Assembly (NCBI RefSeq): GCF_026241095.1
Contig: NZ_JAPFGB010000017.1
Coordinates: forward strand, 62,001-126,000
Reading direction: 5' to 3'
Source of the DNA: Saccharopolyspora sp. NFXS83
GTDB lineage: Bacteria > Actinomycetota > Actinomycetes > Mycobacteriales > Pseudonocardiaceae
DNA length: 64,000 nucleotides
Shown here piece by piece: positions 17,682 through 26,382 of this stretch. The position numbers were made by a program, and so were the translations under genes. The number at the start of each line of letters is the position of its first letter. Position 1 is the stretch's first letter. The notes beneath the pieces are model-generated. The model was not told the DNA's origin and made no database searches. It saw only the letters and a program-made list of their open reading frames with translations.

Positions 17682-17975
17682 GTGACCACGCCCAACGCGC
17701 TCGCCGCCCTCAACACCCGGTCCTCGCTGACCTCGCCCGAGGGCATCACCAACCCGCCGATCGACGACCTGCTCGAGCAGGTCAGCTCGAAGTACGCGCT
17801 GGCGATCTACGCGGCCAAGCGCGCCCGGCAGATCAACGACTACTACGCCCAGCTCGGCGAAGGCCTGCTGGAGTACGTCGGACCGCTGGTGGAGCCGGGC
17901 CCGCGGGAGAAGCCGCTGTCCATCGCGCTGCGCGAGATCCACTCCGGCGTTCTCGAGCACACCGAAGGCGAGTGA
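17682..17975 (+). CDS. rpoZ: RNA polymerase omega subunit
   Basis: This 97-residue subunit helps assemble and stabilise RNA polymerase by binding the beta-prime subunit. The conserved segment [20 protein letters not shown] and the RARQIN motif near residue 49 are typical of omega, as is the C-terminal PLSIALREI. Start chosen at GTG 17682 after GGAG, because the longer frame upstream is Arg/Ser-rich and not conserved. It sits between gmk and coaBC, the usual actinobacterial position. Confidence 0.96.
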   Translation: MTTPNALAALNTRSSLTSPEGITNPPIDDLLEQVSSKYALAIYAAKRARQINDYYAQLGEGLLEYVGPLVEPGPREKPLSIALREIHSGVLEHTEGE

Positions 17976-17988
17976 GCCGGGACTCTCC

Positions 17989-19242
17989 GTGACACAGCAA
18001 CCTTCCGGGGAACGCCCTCGGGTCGTGCTGGGCGTCAGCGGCGGTATCGCGGCCTACAAGGCCTGCGACGTGCTGCGGCGGCTGACCGAATCCGGCCACG
18101 ACGTGCGGGTGGTGCCCACCGAGTCGGCGCTGAACTTCGTCGGCTCCGCCACCTTCGAGGCGTTGTCCGGGCATCCGGTGCGCACCGGGGTGTTCACCGA
18201 CGTCGACCAGGTGCAGCACGTGCGGCTCGGCCAGGAGGCCGAGCTCGTCGTGGTCGCGCCGGCCACCGCGGACCTGCTCGCGCGCGCCGCGCACGGCCAA
18301 GCCGACGACCTGCTCACCTCGACGCTGCTCACCGCGCGGTGCCCGGTGCTGATGGTGCCCGCGATGCACACCGAGATGTGGGAGCACCCGGCGACCCGGC
18401 AGAACGTGGCGACGTTGCGCTCCAGGGGAGTGGTCGTCGCGGAACCGGCCAGCGGCAGGCTCACCGGCAAGGACACCGGCAAGGGCCGGTTGCCGGACCC
18501 GGTGGAGATCGTCGACCTGGGCCGGTTGCTGCTGTCCTCGGCGTCCGCGCTGCCCCGGGACCTCGAAGGCCGCCGGGTGGTGATCTCCGCGGGAGGCACC
18601 CGGGAACCGCTGGATCCGGTGCGGTACCTGGGGAACCGTTCGTCCGGTCGGCAGGGCTACGCGTTGGCTCGGGTCGCCGCGCACCGCGGTGCCGAGGTCG
18701 TGCTGATCTCCGCGCACACCGCGGACCTGGTGGAGCCCGCCGGAGTTCGGGTGGTGCACGTGGGCACCGCCGAGCAGCTGCGGGAGTCCGTGCTGGCCGA
18801 GTCGCAGGGGGCGGACGCGGTCGTGATGGCCGCGGCCGTCGCCGACTTCCGGCCCGTCGACCTCGCCCAGCACAAGATCAAGAAGGTGGACGCGGACCCG
18901 GCTCCGGTGAAGCTGACCCGGAACCCGGACATCCTCGCCGAGCTCGTCGAGCGGCGCCGCGACGGCGAGCTCGACGCCGGTCTGATCGTCGGTTTCGCCG
19001 CCGAGACCGGTGACCCGGACACCCCGGTGCTCGACCACGGCCGCCGCAAGCTCGCCCGCAAGGGCTGCGACCTGCTGGTGGTGAACACCGTCGGCGACGG
19101 CAAGGCCTTCGAGATGGAGGACAACGCGGGCTGGCTGCTGTCCACCGACGGCACCGAGACCCCGCTGCCGCACGGCGCGAAGTCCCTGCTCTCGGCGCGG
19201 CTGTGGGATGCTGTGACCCGGCGGCTCGACGCGCGGAGCTGA
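17989..19242 (+). CDS. coaBC: bifunctional CoaBC (PPC decarboxylase / PPC synthetase)
   Basis: This 417-residue fusion performs two steps of coenzyme A synthesis: ligation of cysteine to 4'-phosphopantothenate, then decarboxylation. The N-terminal flavin-dependent CoaC domain (about residues 1-185) shows [19 protein letters not shown] and the conserved [12 protein letters not shown] loop. The C-terminal CoaB domain (about 190-417) shows [22 protein letters not shown] (split) and the KIKK motif in its substrate loop. It starts at GTG 17989, 13 bases after rpoZ, in the standard gmk-rpoZ-coaBC-metK order. Confidence 0.97.
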   Translation: MTQQPSGERPRVVLGVSGGIAAYKACDVLRRLTESGHDVRVVPTESALNFVGSATFEALSGHPVRTGVFTDVDQVQHVRLGQEAELVVVAPATADLLARAAHGQADDLLTSTLLTARCPVLMVPAMHTEMWEHPATRQNVATLRSRGVVVAEPASGRLTGKDTGKGRLPDPVEIVDLGRLLLSSASALPRDLEGRRVVISAGGTREPLDPVRYLGNRSSGRQGYALARVAAHRGAEVVLISAHTADLVEPAGVRVVHVGTAEQLRESVLAESQGADAVVMAAAVADFRPVDLAQHKIKKVDADPAPVKLTRNPDILAELVERRRDGELDAGLIVGFAAETGDPDTPVLDHGRRKLARKGCDLLVVNTVGDGKAFEMEDNAGWLLSTDGTETPLPHGAKSLLSARLWDAVTRRLDARS

Positions 19243-19277
19243 GTCCGGGCCGCACCCGTTCTCCCAGGGGGTGGGTC

Positions 19278-20459
19278 GTGCGGCGGCTGTTCACCAGCGA
19301 ATCGGTGACCGAGGGGCACCCGGACAAGGTCTGCGACGCCCTCAGCGACGCGGTGCTGGACGCGCTGCTCGCGCAGGACCCGCGGTCCCGCGTCGCCGTG
19401 GAGGCGATGGTCACCACCGGGCAGGTGCACATCGCGGGCGAGGTCACCAGCGAGGCCTACGTCGACATCCCGGCGCTCGTGCGGGAACGCGTGCTGGAGA
19501 TCGGGTACGACTCCTCCGCGAAGGGCTTCGACGGGAACTCCTGCGGCGTGAACGTCGCCATCGGAGCGCAATCACCGGACATCGCCCGCGGTGTGGACCG
19601 CGGTTACGAATCCCGCCTCGAAGGACTCGACGACGAAGTCGCGCGGCAGGGCGCCGGAGACCAGGGCCTGATGTTCGGCTACGCCTGCGTCGACACCCCG
19701 GAGCGGATGCCGCTGCCCATCGCGCTGGCGCACCGGCTCGCCCGGCGGTTGGCGGGGGTGCGCAAGGACGGGTTGCTGCCACACCTGCGCCCGGACGGCA
19801 AGACGCAGGTGACCATCGAGTACGCCGGGGATCGGCCGGTGGCGCTGGACACCGTGGTCGTGTCCACCCAGCACGCGGCCGACGTCGATCCGGCCCGGAT
19901 CGACGCCGAGGTGCGCGAACTGGTCGTCGCCCCGGAAGTGGCCGCGCTGGAGCTGGACGAATCGGGGATGCGGGTGCTGGTGAACCCGACGGGGCGGTTC
20001 GTGGTGGGCGGGCCGATGGGCGATGCCGGGCTCACCGGGCGGAAGATCATGGTGGACACCTACGGAGGCATGGCCCGTCATGGCGGCGGCGCCTTCTCCG
20101 GCAAGGATCCGTCCAAAGTCGACCGGTCCGCGGCGTACGCGCTGCGGTGGATCGCGGGCAACGTCGTGGCCGCGGGGCTCGCCGAACGCGTCGAGGTGCA
20201 GGTGGCCTACGCCATCGGCGCCGCCGCTCCTGTCGGGTTGTCGGTGGCGACCTTCGGCACCGAAACCGTTGCGCCGCAACGGATCCAGGACGCCATCGGC
20301 GTCGTGTTCGACCTGCGGCCCGCCGCGATCATCCGCGACCTCGACCTGCTGCGGCCGATCTACGCGCAGACCGCCGCCTACGGCCACTTCGGGCGCACCG
20401 ACATCGACCTGCCCTGGGAACGCGCGGATCGCGCCGCGGCGTTGCGCGCCGCGGTCTGA
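19278..20459 (+). CDS. metK: S-adenosylmethionine synthetase
   Basis: This 393-residue enzyme makes S-adenosylmethionine from ATP and methionine. Conserved motifs are present: [16 protein letters not shown] at the N terminus, [12 protein letters not shown] around residue 118, and the P-loop-like [19 protein letters not shown] about residue 270. Start chosen at GTG 19278 because family members begin directly with [14 protein letters not shown]. Its stop is immediately followed on the other strand by the stop of a Nudix gene, so the two genes meet tail to tail with no spacer. Confidence 0.97.
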   Translation: MRRLFTSESVTEGHPDKVCDALSDAVLDALLAQDPRSRVAVEAMVTTGQVHIAGEVTSEAYVDIPALVRERVLEIGYDSSAKGFDGNSCGVNVAIGAQSPDIARGVDRGYESRLEGLDDEVARQGAGDQGLMFGYACVDTPERMPLPIALAHRLARRLAGVRKDGLLPHLRPDGKTQVTIEYAGDRPVALDTVVVSTQHAADVDPARIDAEVRELVVAPEVAALELDESGMRVLVNPTGRFVVGGPMGDAGLTGRKIMVDTYGGMARHGGGAFSGKDPSKVDRSAAYALRWIAGNVVAAGLAERVEVQVAYAIGAAAPVGLSVATFGTETVAPQRIQDAIGVVFDLRPAAIIRDLDLLRPIYAQTAAYGHFGRTDIDLPWERADRAAALRAAV

Positions 20460-20891
20460 TCAGCTCCAGCCGTGGATCGAGAACGGGACTCCGGTGCGCA
20501 GCGCCCGGATGCCCAGCGCCGCGTACCCGATCATCGGTTCGGGCAGCGCGTCCACCTCGAACCAGTCGAGGCCGTGGCACTTGGCGGGTTCCCGGTTCGA
20601 CGGCTCCCCGGTCCAGCGGGTGGTGCGGAAGAACAGCCCGAACCGCGGCTCCTGGCCGGGACCGGTGATGTGCACGGTGTGCACGTGCGCGAGGTCCACC
20701 GGGTCGATCCGCACCCCGACCTCCTCCCACGCCTCCCGGACGGCGGCCGAGAGCACGTCCTCGCCCGCGTCGACCTTGCCCGCGGGCAGGTGCCACCTGC
20801 CGTCGAAGGCGTCGCCCCGGCGCTTGCTGAGCAGGACCCGGTCCTCGCGCACCAGCACGATGTGGGCGTCGACGAGATGTCGATCAGGCAT
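20460..20891 (-). CDS. Nudix hydrolase
   Basis: This 143-residue protein contains a full Nudix box, GKVDAGEDVLSAAVREAWEEVGV (split in reading; G, E, REAWEEVG all present), at about residues 38-60, so it should cleave a nucleoside diphosphate linked to another moiety. The substrate cannot be read from the sequence. ATG start at 20891. The gene is convergent with metK, and its start faces hisG across a 534-base region that contains one copy of the dispersed repeat. Confidence 0.9.
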   Translation of the reverse strand: MPDRHLVDAHIVLVREDRVLLSKRRGDAFDGRWHLPAGKVDAGEDVLSAAVREAWEEVGVRIDPVDLAHVHTVHITGPGQEPRFGLFFRTTRWTGEPSNREPAKCHGLDWFEVDALPEPMIGYAALGIRALRTGVPFSIHGWS

Positions 20892-20943
20892 GGGCGGGAA
20901 TCCTCACCATCTGTTTGCGAGAACTGGGTCTGCGTAGCGGGTC

Positions 20944-21169
20944 GGGTGGCGGAACCTCAGCGGCTTCCTCGCTGCGGGATCGATTTCTCATGCACGCCGT
21001 GCACGGCGACATGGCTCTCCGCGCGAGGAAGGCGCAGAGAAGCCGCCGGTGGTCGTCCTGCTCCAGCCGGTCGCTGCTCAGCGGCTTCGCCGCGGACAAG
21101 ACAATGATCAAGAACACTGGTCACCTGGAGAAGACGACTTCACGGACAGGCTCCGAGGTTCCGCCACCC
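20944..21169 (+). repeat. dispersed intergenic repeat, copy A (226 bp with terminal inverted repeats)
   Basis: It begins GGGTGGCGGAACCTC (20944-20958) and ends with the exact reverse complement GAGGTTCCGCCACCC (21155-21169). Inside are the hairpin part (degenerate), the GCCGCCGGTGG module and TGCTCAGCGGCTTCGCCGCGGACAAG (split), all shared with the other copies. It is the only copy bounded by the conserved end at both sides. Confidence 0.75.
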
Positions 21170-21308
21170 GGCCCCATCGCACCAGGAGTCGAAAGGCGGG
21201 TCGTTCGCCCGGCACGTGAGGACGGACATGCTCCCGGACCACGCGGCGCCTCGGTGTGCCACCATTCTGGACGTGCGAAATCCGGTCGGGGCGAGGAGGA
21301 CGAAGTCG

Positions 21309-21383
21309 ATGTGCGGTGGTCAGCGCCATAGCGGGTTCCGCCCGCAGCGTGCAGCGGGTGGAACGCCCCGCCGCCCCGCCTGA
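21309..21383 (+). CDS. possible leader peptide / upstream ORF of hisG
   Basis: ATG 21309 is preceded at eight bases by a very strong ribosome site, GAGGAGGA (21293-21300), and opens a 24-codon frame beginning MCGGQRHSGFRPQ and ending at TGA 21381-21383, 42 bases before hisG. The peptide has one Cys and one His, so it is not a classic His-rich attenuator. It may be a translated leader affecting hisG, or simply a chance frame behind a strong site. Confidence 0.35.
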   Translation: MCGGQRHSGFRPQRAAGGTPRRPA

Positions 21384-21425
21384 ACCGGGGCCGTCCCGTC
21401 CACTGAACTCGGCAAAGGAACCACC

Positions 21426-22286
21426 ATGCTTCGGGTCGCCGTGCCCAACAAGGGATCGCTGAGCGCTCCCGCCATCCAGCTGCTCTCGGACGCCGGCTAC
21501 CGCGTGCACCGCGAGCACAAGGCCCTGTTCGCCATCGACACGGCCAACGACGTGCAGTTCGTCTTCCTCCGCCCCACCGACATCGCCCGCACAGTCGGCA
21601 GCGGCGTTCTCGACGTCGGCATCACCGGCCAGGACCTGCTGCAGGCAGCGGGCACCGACGTGAGCACGAAGGAACTGCTGCCGCTGGACTTCGGGGTGTC
21701 GCGGTTCTTCTTCGCCGCCCCCACCGGGCAGGTCGGCGCGCTCACCGAGCTCGACGGCAAGCGCATCGCCACCTCGTTCGCGCCGCTGGTGTCGGCCGCG
21801 GCGGCCGACCTGGGCATCGAGGTGGACGTCATCGAGCTCGACGGGGCGGTGGAGACCGCCGTCGAACTCGGGCTCGCCGACGCCATCGCCGACGTCGTGG
21901 AGACCGGGGCGTCGCTGCGCGAAGCCGGGCTGCAGACCATCGGGGAGCCGATCCTGCGCTCCGAGGCAGTGCTGGTGCGCGGTGCCCGCGATCTGCCGGA
22001 GGACAGCGAGCAGGCCGTGGAGGTGCTGATCCAGCGGCTGCGCGGCGTCCTGATCGCCCGGCAGTACGTGATGATGGACTACAACTGCCCCACCGCGGCC
22101 CTCGAGGACGTCCGCAAGATCACGCCCGGCATGGAGGCGCCGACGGTGTCCCCGCTCGACGAGCAGGGCTGGGTGGCGGTGCGCGTGATGGTGCCGCGCC
22201 ACCAAGCCCAGGCGATCATGGACAGGTTGTGGGCGGAGGGCGCGCGCGCCATCCTCGTCACCCCGCTGGAAGCCTGCCGGCTGTAG
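21426..22286 (+). CDS. hisG: ATP phosphoribosyltransferase, long form
   Basis: This 286-residue enzyme catalyses the first, feedback-controlled step of histidine synthesis, joining ATP and PRPP. It starts MLRVAVPNKGSLS, shows DVGITGQDLLQ at about residue 60-70 and the PRPP-type segment ADAIADVVETGASLREAGL. The C-terminal 75 residues (from about 210) form the ACT/PII-like regulatory domain of the long form, which works without HisZ. Unlike the usual actinobacterial hisE-hisG pair, no hisE is seen upstream. A hairpin follows, facing the convergent trmL. Confidence 0.96.
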   Translation: MLRVAVPNKGSLSAPAIQLLSDAGYRVHREHKALFAIDTANDVQFVFLRPTDIARTVGSGVLDVGITGQDLLQAAGTDVSTKELLPLDFGVSRFFFAAPTGQVGALTELDGKRIATSFAPLVSAAAADLGIEVDVIELDGAVETAVELGLADAIADVVETGASLREAGLQTIGEPILRSEAVLVRGARDLPEDSEQAVEVLIQRLRGVLIARQYVMMDYNCPTAALEDVRKITPGMEAPTVSPLDEQGWVAVRVMVPRHQAQAIMDRLWAEGARAILVTPLEACRL

Positions 22287-22300
22287 AACGTCCAGGTGAG

Positions 22301-22337
22301 CGCCTCCTCCACCCGGTCTTGCCGGGCGGAGGGGGCG
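22301..22337. terminator. hairpin between convergent hisG and trmL
   Basis: GCCTCCTCCACCCGG (22302-22316) can pair imperfectly with CCGGGCGGAGGGGGC (22322-22336) around a short loop. It fills the gap between the two convergent stop codons, as expected for a shared terminator. The pairing includes mismatches, so confidence is modest. Confidence 0.45.
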
Positions 22338-22339
22338 TG

Positions 22340-22798
22340 CTACATGGCGTAGCCCTGCTGGCGCCAGGCCTCGTAGACGGCGACGGCCGCGGAGTTCGCG
22401 AGGTTCATCGACCGGATGCCCGGCAGCATCGGGATGCGGACCCGGTCGGTGATGCGCTCCGAGTCGAGCACCTCCGCGGGCAGGCCGGTGGCCTCCGGGC
22501 CGAACAGCAGCGCGTCACCGGGCCGGTAGGCGACCTGCTCCAGCGAGGTCGTGGCGCCGGTGGTGAAGGCGAACATCCGCGGCGGCGCCACCTCGCGCAG
22601 CATCGAGTCCCAATCCTCGTGCACCCGCAGCGCGGCGCGGTCGTGGTAGTCCAGGCCCGCTCGCCGCAGCCGCGCGTCCTCCACGCTGAACCCCAACGGC
22701 CGCACCAGGTGCAGCACGCACCCGGAACCGGCGGCCATCCGGATCGCGTTGCCCGTGTTGCCGGGGATCTCGGGGTGGTAGAAGACGACGTCGAACAC
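22340..22798 (-). CDS. trmL: tRNA (cytidine/uridine-34-2'-O)-methyltransferase TrmL-like (SPOUT)
   Basis: This 152-residue SPOUT methyltransferase is of the TrmL (YibK) type, which methylates the ribose of the wobble base in certain tRNAs. The knot motifs are clear: PEIPGNTGNAIRMAA at the N terminus, FGPEATGLP in the middle and IPMLPGIRSMNLANSAAVAVYE (split) near the end. I placed the start at GTG 22798, preceded by AAAGGA; the longer frame upstream is not conserved and would overlap priA. It is divergent from priA and convergent with hisG. Confidence 0.93.
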   Translation of the reverse strand: MFDVVFYHPEIPGNTGNAIRMAAGSGCVLHLVRPLGFSVEDARLRRAGLDYHDRAALRVHEDWDSMLREVAPPRMFAFTTGATTSLEQVAYRPGDALLFGPEATGLPAEVLDSERITDRVRIPMLPGIRSMNLANSAAVAVYEAWRQQGYAM

Positions 22799-22902
22799 GC
22801 GGGGTCCTTTCACGAATGCTGCCCGACGCATCGTAGTGACCGGCTCGCTCGGCGCGGACCGGGTACGCGGTGCGGCCGACGGGCTCTGGTAGAGAAGTAG
22901 GC

Positions 22903-24924
22903 ATGGCGGCGGGCGGGTCCAAGACGACGAAGAACACGGAGCGCACGGCCGCTCCGTCGCTGCCGGTCGCCAGCGTCCTGGTGGAGGTGTCGCTGCCCGC
23001 GCACTTGGACCGCGCCTTCGACTACCTGATCCCGGACCGGTTGCACGACGCGGCGGTCGCGGGCTGCCGGGTGCGGGTGCGGTTCCGCGGCAAGCTCGTC
23101 GACGGGTATCTGCTGGAGCGCAAGGAGAACTCGGACTTCGCCGGGACCTTGCAGTGGGTGGACCGGGTGATCTCCTCGGAGGTGGTGCTGCCGCCGCGGC
23201 TGCTGGAGCTGTGCCGCTCGGTCGCCGCGCGCTACGGCGGGATGCTCGCCGACGTGGTGCGGCTGGCCGTGCCGCCCCGGCACGCCCGCGCGGAGAAGCA
23301 GACCGCCGAGTCCGCGCCGCCACCGCCGAAGCCGGAGGTCGAGGCGTGGTCGCGCTACCAGCACGGCCCGGCGCTGCTGGAGGCGGTGCACGCGGGCAAA
23401 CCGGCCCGCGCGGTGTGGCAGGCGTTGCCGGGGGAGCAGTGGACCGACCGCCTCGCCGAGGCCGCCGCGATGGCCGCCTCGGGGGGCCGGGGCGCGTTGA
23501 TCGTGGTGCCCGACCACCGGGACGTGACGCGGTTGCAGGCCGCGTGCGCGCGGTTGCTGGGCGATGACGGGGTCGTGGCGCTCACCTCGGAACTGGGGCC
23601 GGGGGAGCGCTACAAGCGGTGGCTGGCGGTGTTGCGCGGCACGGCGCGGGTGGTGCTGGGGACCAGGGCCGCCATGTTCGCCCCGGTGCACGACCTCGGG
23701 CTCGCGGTGGTGTGGGACGACGGCGACACCATGCACAGCTACCCGCAGATGCCCTACCCGCACGCGCGCGACGTGCTCACCCACCGCGCGCACTCCGCCG
23801 GGGCCGCGCTGCTCGTGGCCGGGTTCGCGCGCACGGCGGAGGCCGCGCTGCTGGTGGAGACCGGGTGGGCGCGGCAGGTGGTGGCGCTGCGCGATCAGGT
23901 CCGGGCCGCCGCGCCGCACGTGGTCGCGATCGGCGCCGACGACACCCAGCTCGCCCGCGACCCGGCGGCCCGTGCCGCGCGGCTGCCGTCGGTGGCGTTC
24001 GACGCGGCCCGCGCGGCGCTGAGCAAGGACGCCCCGGTGCTGGTGCAGGTGCCGCGCCGGGGTTACGTGCCCGCGCTGGCCTGCGGGGATTGCCGGGAGC
24101 AGGCGCGCTGCCGCCGGTGCGCGGGACCGCTGGGGTTGCCCGGCGGCACCGAGGACGGCGCCCCGAAACCCGCCGCGTGCCGGTGGTGCGGTGCGGCGGA
24201 GGCCGCGTTCCGCTGCGGTTCCTGCGGGTCGCGGCGGCTGCGCGCGATCGCGATCGGCGCGGGGCGCACCGCGGAGGAGCTGGGCAGGGCGTTCAGCAAC
24301 GTCACCGTGCGCACCTCCGGCGGCAAGGAGATCTTGTCGAGCGTCCCGGCGAAACCGGCGCTGATCGTGTGCACGCCCGGCGCGGAACCCGTCGTCGAAG
24401 GCGGCTACGGCGCGGCGCTGCTGCTGGACGGGCGCACCTTGCTGTCCCGGCCGGAGCTGCGGGCCACCGAGGAGACGTTGCGGTTGTGGCTGGCGGCGGC
24501 GGCGATGGTGCGGCCGGCGCGGGACGGCGGGCGGGTCGTGGTGATGGCCGATTCCACGTTGCAACCGGTGCAGGCGCTGGTGCGCTGGGACCCGGCGTGG
24601 CACGCGCAGATCGAACTGGCCGGGCGTGCCGAGCTCGGCTTCCCGCCAGCGATGCGGGTGGCGGCGGTCGACGGCTCGCCGGACGCGGTGAACGACCTGC
24701 TGGACTGCCTGGAGCTGCCGGGCACCGGCGAGGTCCTGGGCCCGGTGCCGCTCGGCGAGGTCGACGAGGACGGCAATTCCGAGCAGGAACGGGCGCTCGT
24801 CCGCGTCTCCCGCGCCGAGGGGCGCGAGCTCGCGGCGGCGATGCACGCGGCGCAGGCGGTCCGCGCCTCCCGCCGCCCGAAGGAGACCATCAAGATCAGA
24901 GTCGACCCGCTCGAACTGCTCTGA
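22903..24924 (+). CDS. priA: primosomal protein PriA, actinobacterial degenerate form
   Basis: This 673-residue protein matches PriA (replication restart) over its full length. The N-terminal 3' DNA-binding domain is present, and the eight zinc-ligand Cys are kept (CGDCREQARCRRC ... CRWCGAAEAAFRCGSC). The helicase motifs are lost: the expected GxGKT is replaced by a segment reading ALPGEQWTDRLAEA, and the DEAH box by VWDDGD. Actinobacterial PriA proteins are known to lack these motifs, so it is probably a structural primosome loader rather than a helicase. Start at ATG 22903; the GTG at 22870 is the alternative. Confidence 0.93.
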   Translation: MAAGGSKTTKNTERTAAPSLPVASVLVEVSLPAHLDRAFDYLIPDRLHDAAVAGCRVRVRFRGKLVDGYLLERKENSDFAGTLQWVDRVISSEVVLPPRLLELCRSVAARYGGMLADVVRLAVPPRHARAEKQTAESAPPPPKPEVEAWSRYQHGPALLEAVHAGKPARAVWQALPGEQWTDRLAEAAAMAASGGRGALIVVPDHRDVTRLQAACARLLGDDGVVALTSELGPGERYKRWLAVLRGTARVVLGTRAAMFAPVHDLGLAVVWDDGDTMHSYPQMPYPHARDVLTHRAHSAGAALLVAGFARTAEAALLVETGWARQVVALRDQVRAAAPHVVAIGADDTQLARDPAARAARLPSVAFDAARAALSKDAPVLVQVPRRGYVPALACGDCREQARCRRCAGPLGLPGGTEDGAPKPAACRWCGAAEAAFRCGSCGSRRLRAIAIGAGRTAEELGRAFSNVTVRTSGGKEILSSVPAKPALIVCTPGAEPVVEGGYGAALLLDGRTLLSRPELRATEETLRLWLAAAAMVRPARDGGRVVVMADSTLQPVQALVRWDPAWHAQIELAGRAELGFPPAMRVAAVDGSPDAVNDLLDCLELPGTGEVLGPVPLGEVDEDGNSEQERALVRVSRAEGRELAAAMHAAQAVRASRRPKETIKIRVDPLELL

Positions 24925-24928
24925 GCCC

Positions 24929-25173
24929 GACAGCGGCGAAGCCTGCGAAGGCCGTGCCTTGCGGCCGAAGGCCGTGCTTTGGGCGAGCGAAGCGATGCCT
25001 TGCCTTGCGGCCGAAGGCCGTGCCTGTAATCGCGCAGCGATTAGCCCACGTCGAAAAGCCGCTCACCGGCGGGTTCTCAGTTGTCTTCTCGCGAGGACAG
25101 CTTTTTCCCTCGTGGCGGAGCCACTTGGGAAAAAGATCCCGCAGCGAGAAGACAACTGAGGTTCCGCCACCCG
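24929..25173 (-). repeat. dispersed intergenic repeat, copy B
   Basis: In reverse orientation it ends GAGGTTCCGCCACCCG (25158-25173). A perfect 17-bp stem, CTCAGTTGTCTTCTCGC (25076-25092) with 25144-25160, encloses inner arms CTTTTTCCC / GGGAAAAAG and a GTGGCGGAGCCAC tip. The module ACAGCGGCGAAGCCTGC lies at 24930-24946. Between them are imperfect repeats of GGCCGAAGGCCGTGC. It sits right after priA and may serve as its terminator. The rest of the priA-deacetylase gap is empty. Confidence 0.8.
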
Positions 25174-25199
25174 ACCCCCAAAGCAACAAGAGCCGTGAA

Positions 25200-26228
25200 T
25201 CAGTACAGGTAAACCCCAGGGACGCCGGCAGCGACCGTGCCAGCGGACCGAGGCGCAGAAACCCGCCCGGAATCCCCGTCGGAGGTGTAGCGGGAGTCCG
25301 GGTCGGCGGCGAGCTTGTCGAGCCACTGGGTGGATCCGTACTCGGCCTCCTCCCCGGTGGCGGCCTGCGAGCGGATGCGCGGGATGTTCTCGCGGTCGAA
25401 GTCCGCGTCGAACGGGGACGGGGCGGGGTTGGAGCCGACGAGGAACACGCTGTCGTGGTGGTAGGTGATCCCGTCGGCGCTGCCGTCGGCGGCGAGCGCC
25501 TCGTCGTCGGGGTGCATGCCCAGCGGCAGCGCCAGCGAGCGCACCGGCACGTCCGGCAGCGCTTCGTTGATGACCCGCTGCATGGAGGCGATCTCCTGCT
25601 GCGCCTCGGCGGAGCCGACCTGGCCGAGGTTGGGGTGGTCGAGCGTGTGGTTGCCGATCTCGAACCCGTGCTCGTGCAGCCAAGGCAGCGTGACGCGACC
25701 GCCGGGGTCCTCGAACGGCGGGTTGAAGACGAAGAAGGTCGCGGTGGCGCGGAACTCCGGGTGCGCGGCGGCGGTGTCGAGCATGATGCGCACCGCGGTG
25801 TCCGGGGCGGGTTGTCCGGTTTCGTCCACAGTGAACTGACCGGTGGATCCGTCGTCGAAGGTGAGCACTACGGGATGCCTGCCCGCCGGGATGTCGATGC
25901 GGCCGTCGGCGAACTCGCTCGCCGTGATCGGCGTGTACTTCTCGGCGTTGAGCCGTTCCAGTTCGGCGCGGAAGTCCTGCGGCGTGCGGTCGTAGACGCT
26001 GCTCGGGTCGGTGGTGATCCGGTGGTACATGAGCACCGGAACGTCGCCGAGTTCGTTGGCGTGAACCGATTCCGGAGCGGGCGGTGGCGGCGGTGGAGGT
26101 GGCGGTGGAGGTGCGGCCGCGACGTTGGGGGCTTCTGGGGCGGGGGCTTGTGCGCTACATGCGGCGCCGGACAGGGCGAGCAGCGCCACCGCCGTCACGG
26201 CGCAGGTGCGCTCGATCACGCTCAACAT
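25200..26228 (-). CDS. polysaccharide deacetylase lipoprotein
   Basis: This 342-residue protein has a lipoprotein signal (lipobox LSGAAC, Cys about residue 25), a run of eleven prolines (about residues 40-51) as a spacer, and a NodB-type carbohydrate esterase 4 domain. Metal-binding and catalytic motifs are LTFDDGS and HTLDHPN. It should remove acetyl groups from cell-wall or other surface polysaccharides outside the membrane. Start at ATG 26228; no strong ribosome site is visible. It is divergent from a membrane-anchored glycoside-hydrolase-like gene that may act in the same envelope process. Confidence 0.9.
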   Translation of the reverse strand: MLSVIERTCAVTAVALLALSGAACSAQAPAPEAPNVAAAPPPPPPPPPPPAPESVHANELGDVPVLMYHRITTDPSSVYDRTPQDFRAELERLNAEKYTPITASEFADGRIDIPAGRHPVVLTFDDGSTGQFTVDETGQPAPDTAVRIMLDTAAAHPEFRATATFFVFNPPFEDPGGRVTLPWLHEHGFEIGNHTLDHPNLGQVGSAEAQQEIASMQRVINEALPDVPVRSLALPLGMHPDDEALAADGSADGITYHHDSVFLVGSNPAPSPFDADFDRENIPRIRSQAATGEEAEYGSTQWLDKLAADPDSRYTSDGDSGRVSAPRSAGTVAAGVPGVYLY

Positions 26229-26382
26229 CGGTTCGCACGTTAGTGGAGTCAGTGCCCGATGTGGATACTCCAAGTGACTTGTTGATCTGTTGGTTATTAC
26301 CTGGAAGGGTGGCGCGAGCATTCGACCGGCAACGTAACGTGTTTGGTTGTCCGGGTTCGCCGACGTCGGGGAGGCGAAAGCT

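Larger units (their letters stand above)
20892..21425. other. divergent region between Nudix gene and hisG
   Basis: This 534-base stretch contains repeat copy A (20944-21169), then the hisG leader with a possible 24-codon upstream reading frame (21309-21383). I found no hisE gene here, although hisE usually precedes hisG in actinobacteria. Promoters for both flanking genes should lie in it. Confidence 0.6.

Noticed and set aside
22340-23323. Long form of the trmL reading frame (327 codons)
   Set aside because: The first 175 codons are antisense to priA and of Arg/Ala/Pro-rich shadow type; the conserved protein begins at 22798.
24960-25060. Repeated GGCCGAAGGCCGTGC units that resemble a mini repeat array or CRISPR
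   Set aside because: The units are short, imperfect and without regular spacers; they lie inside repeat copy B.
26084-26120. GGT/GGC/GGA trinucleotide run as a separate microsatellite feature
   Set aside because: It simply encodes the polyproline spacer of the deacetylase on the minus strand; mixed codons argue against slippage expansion.
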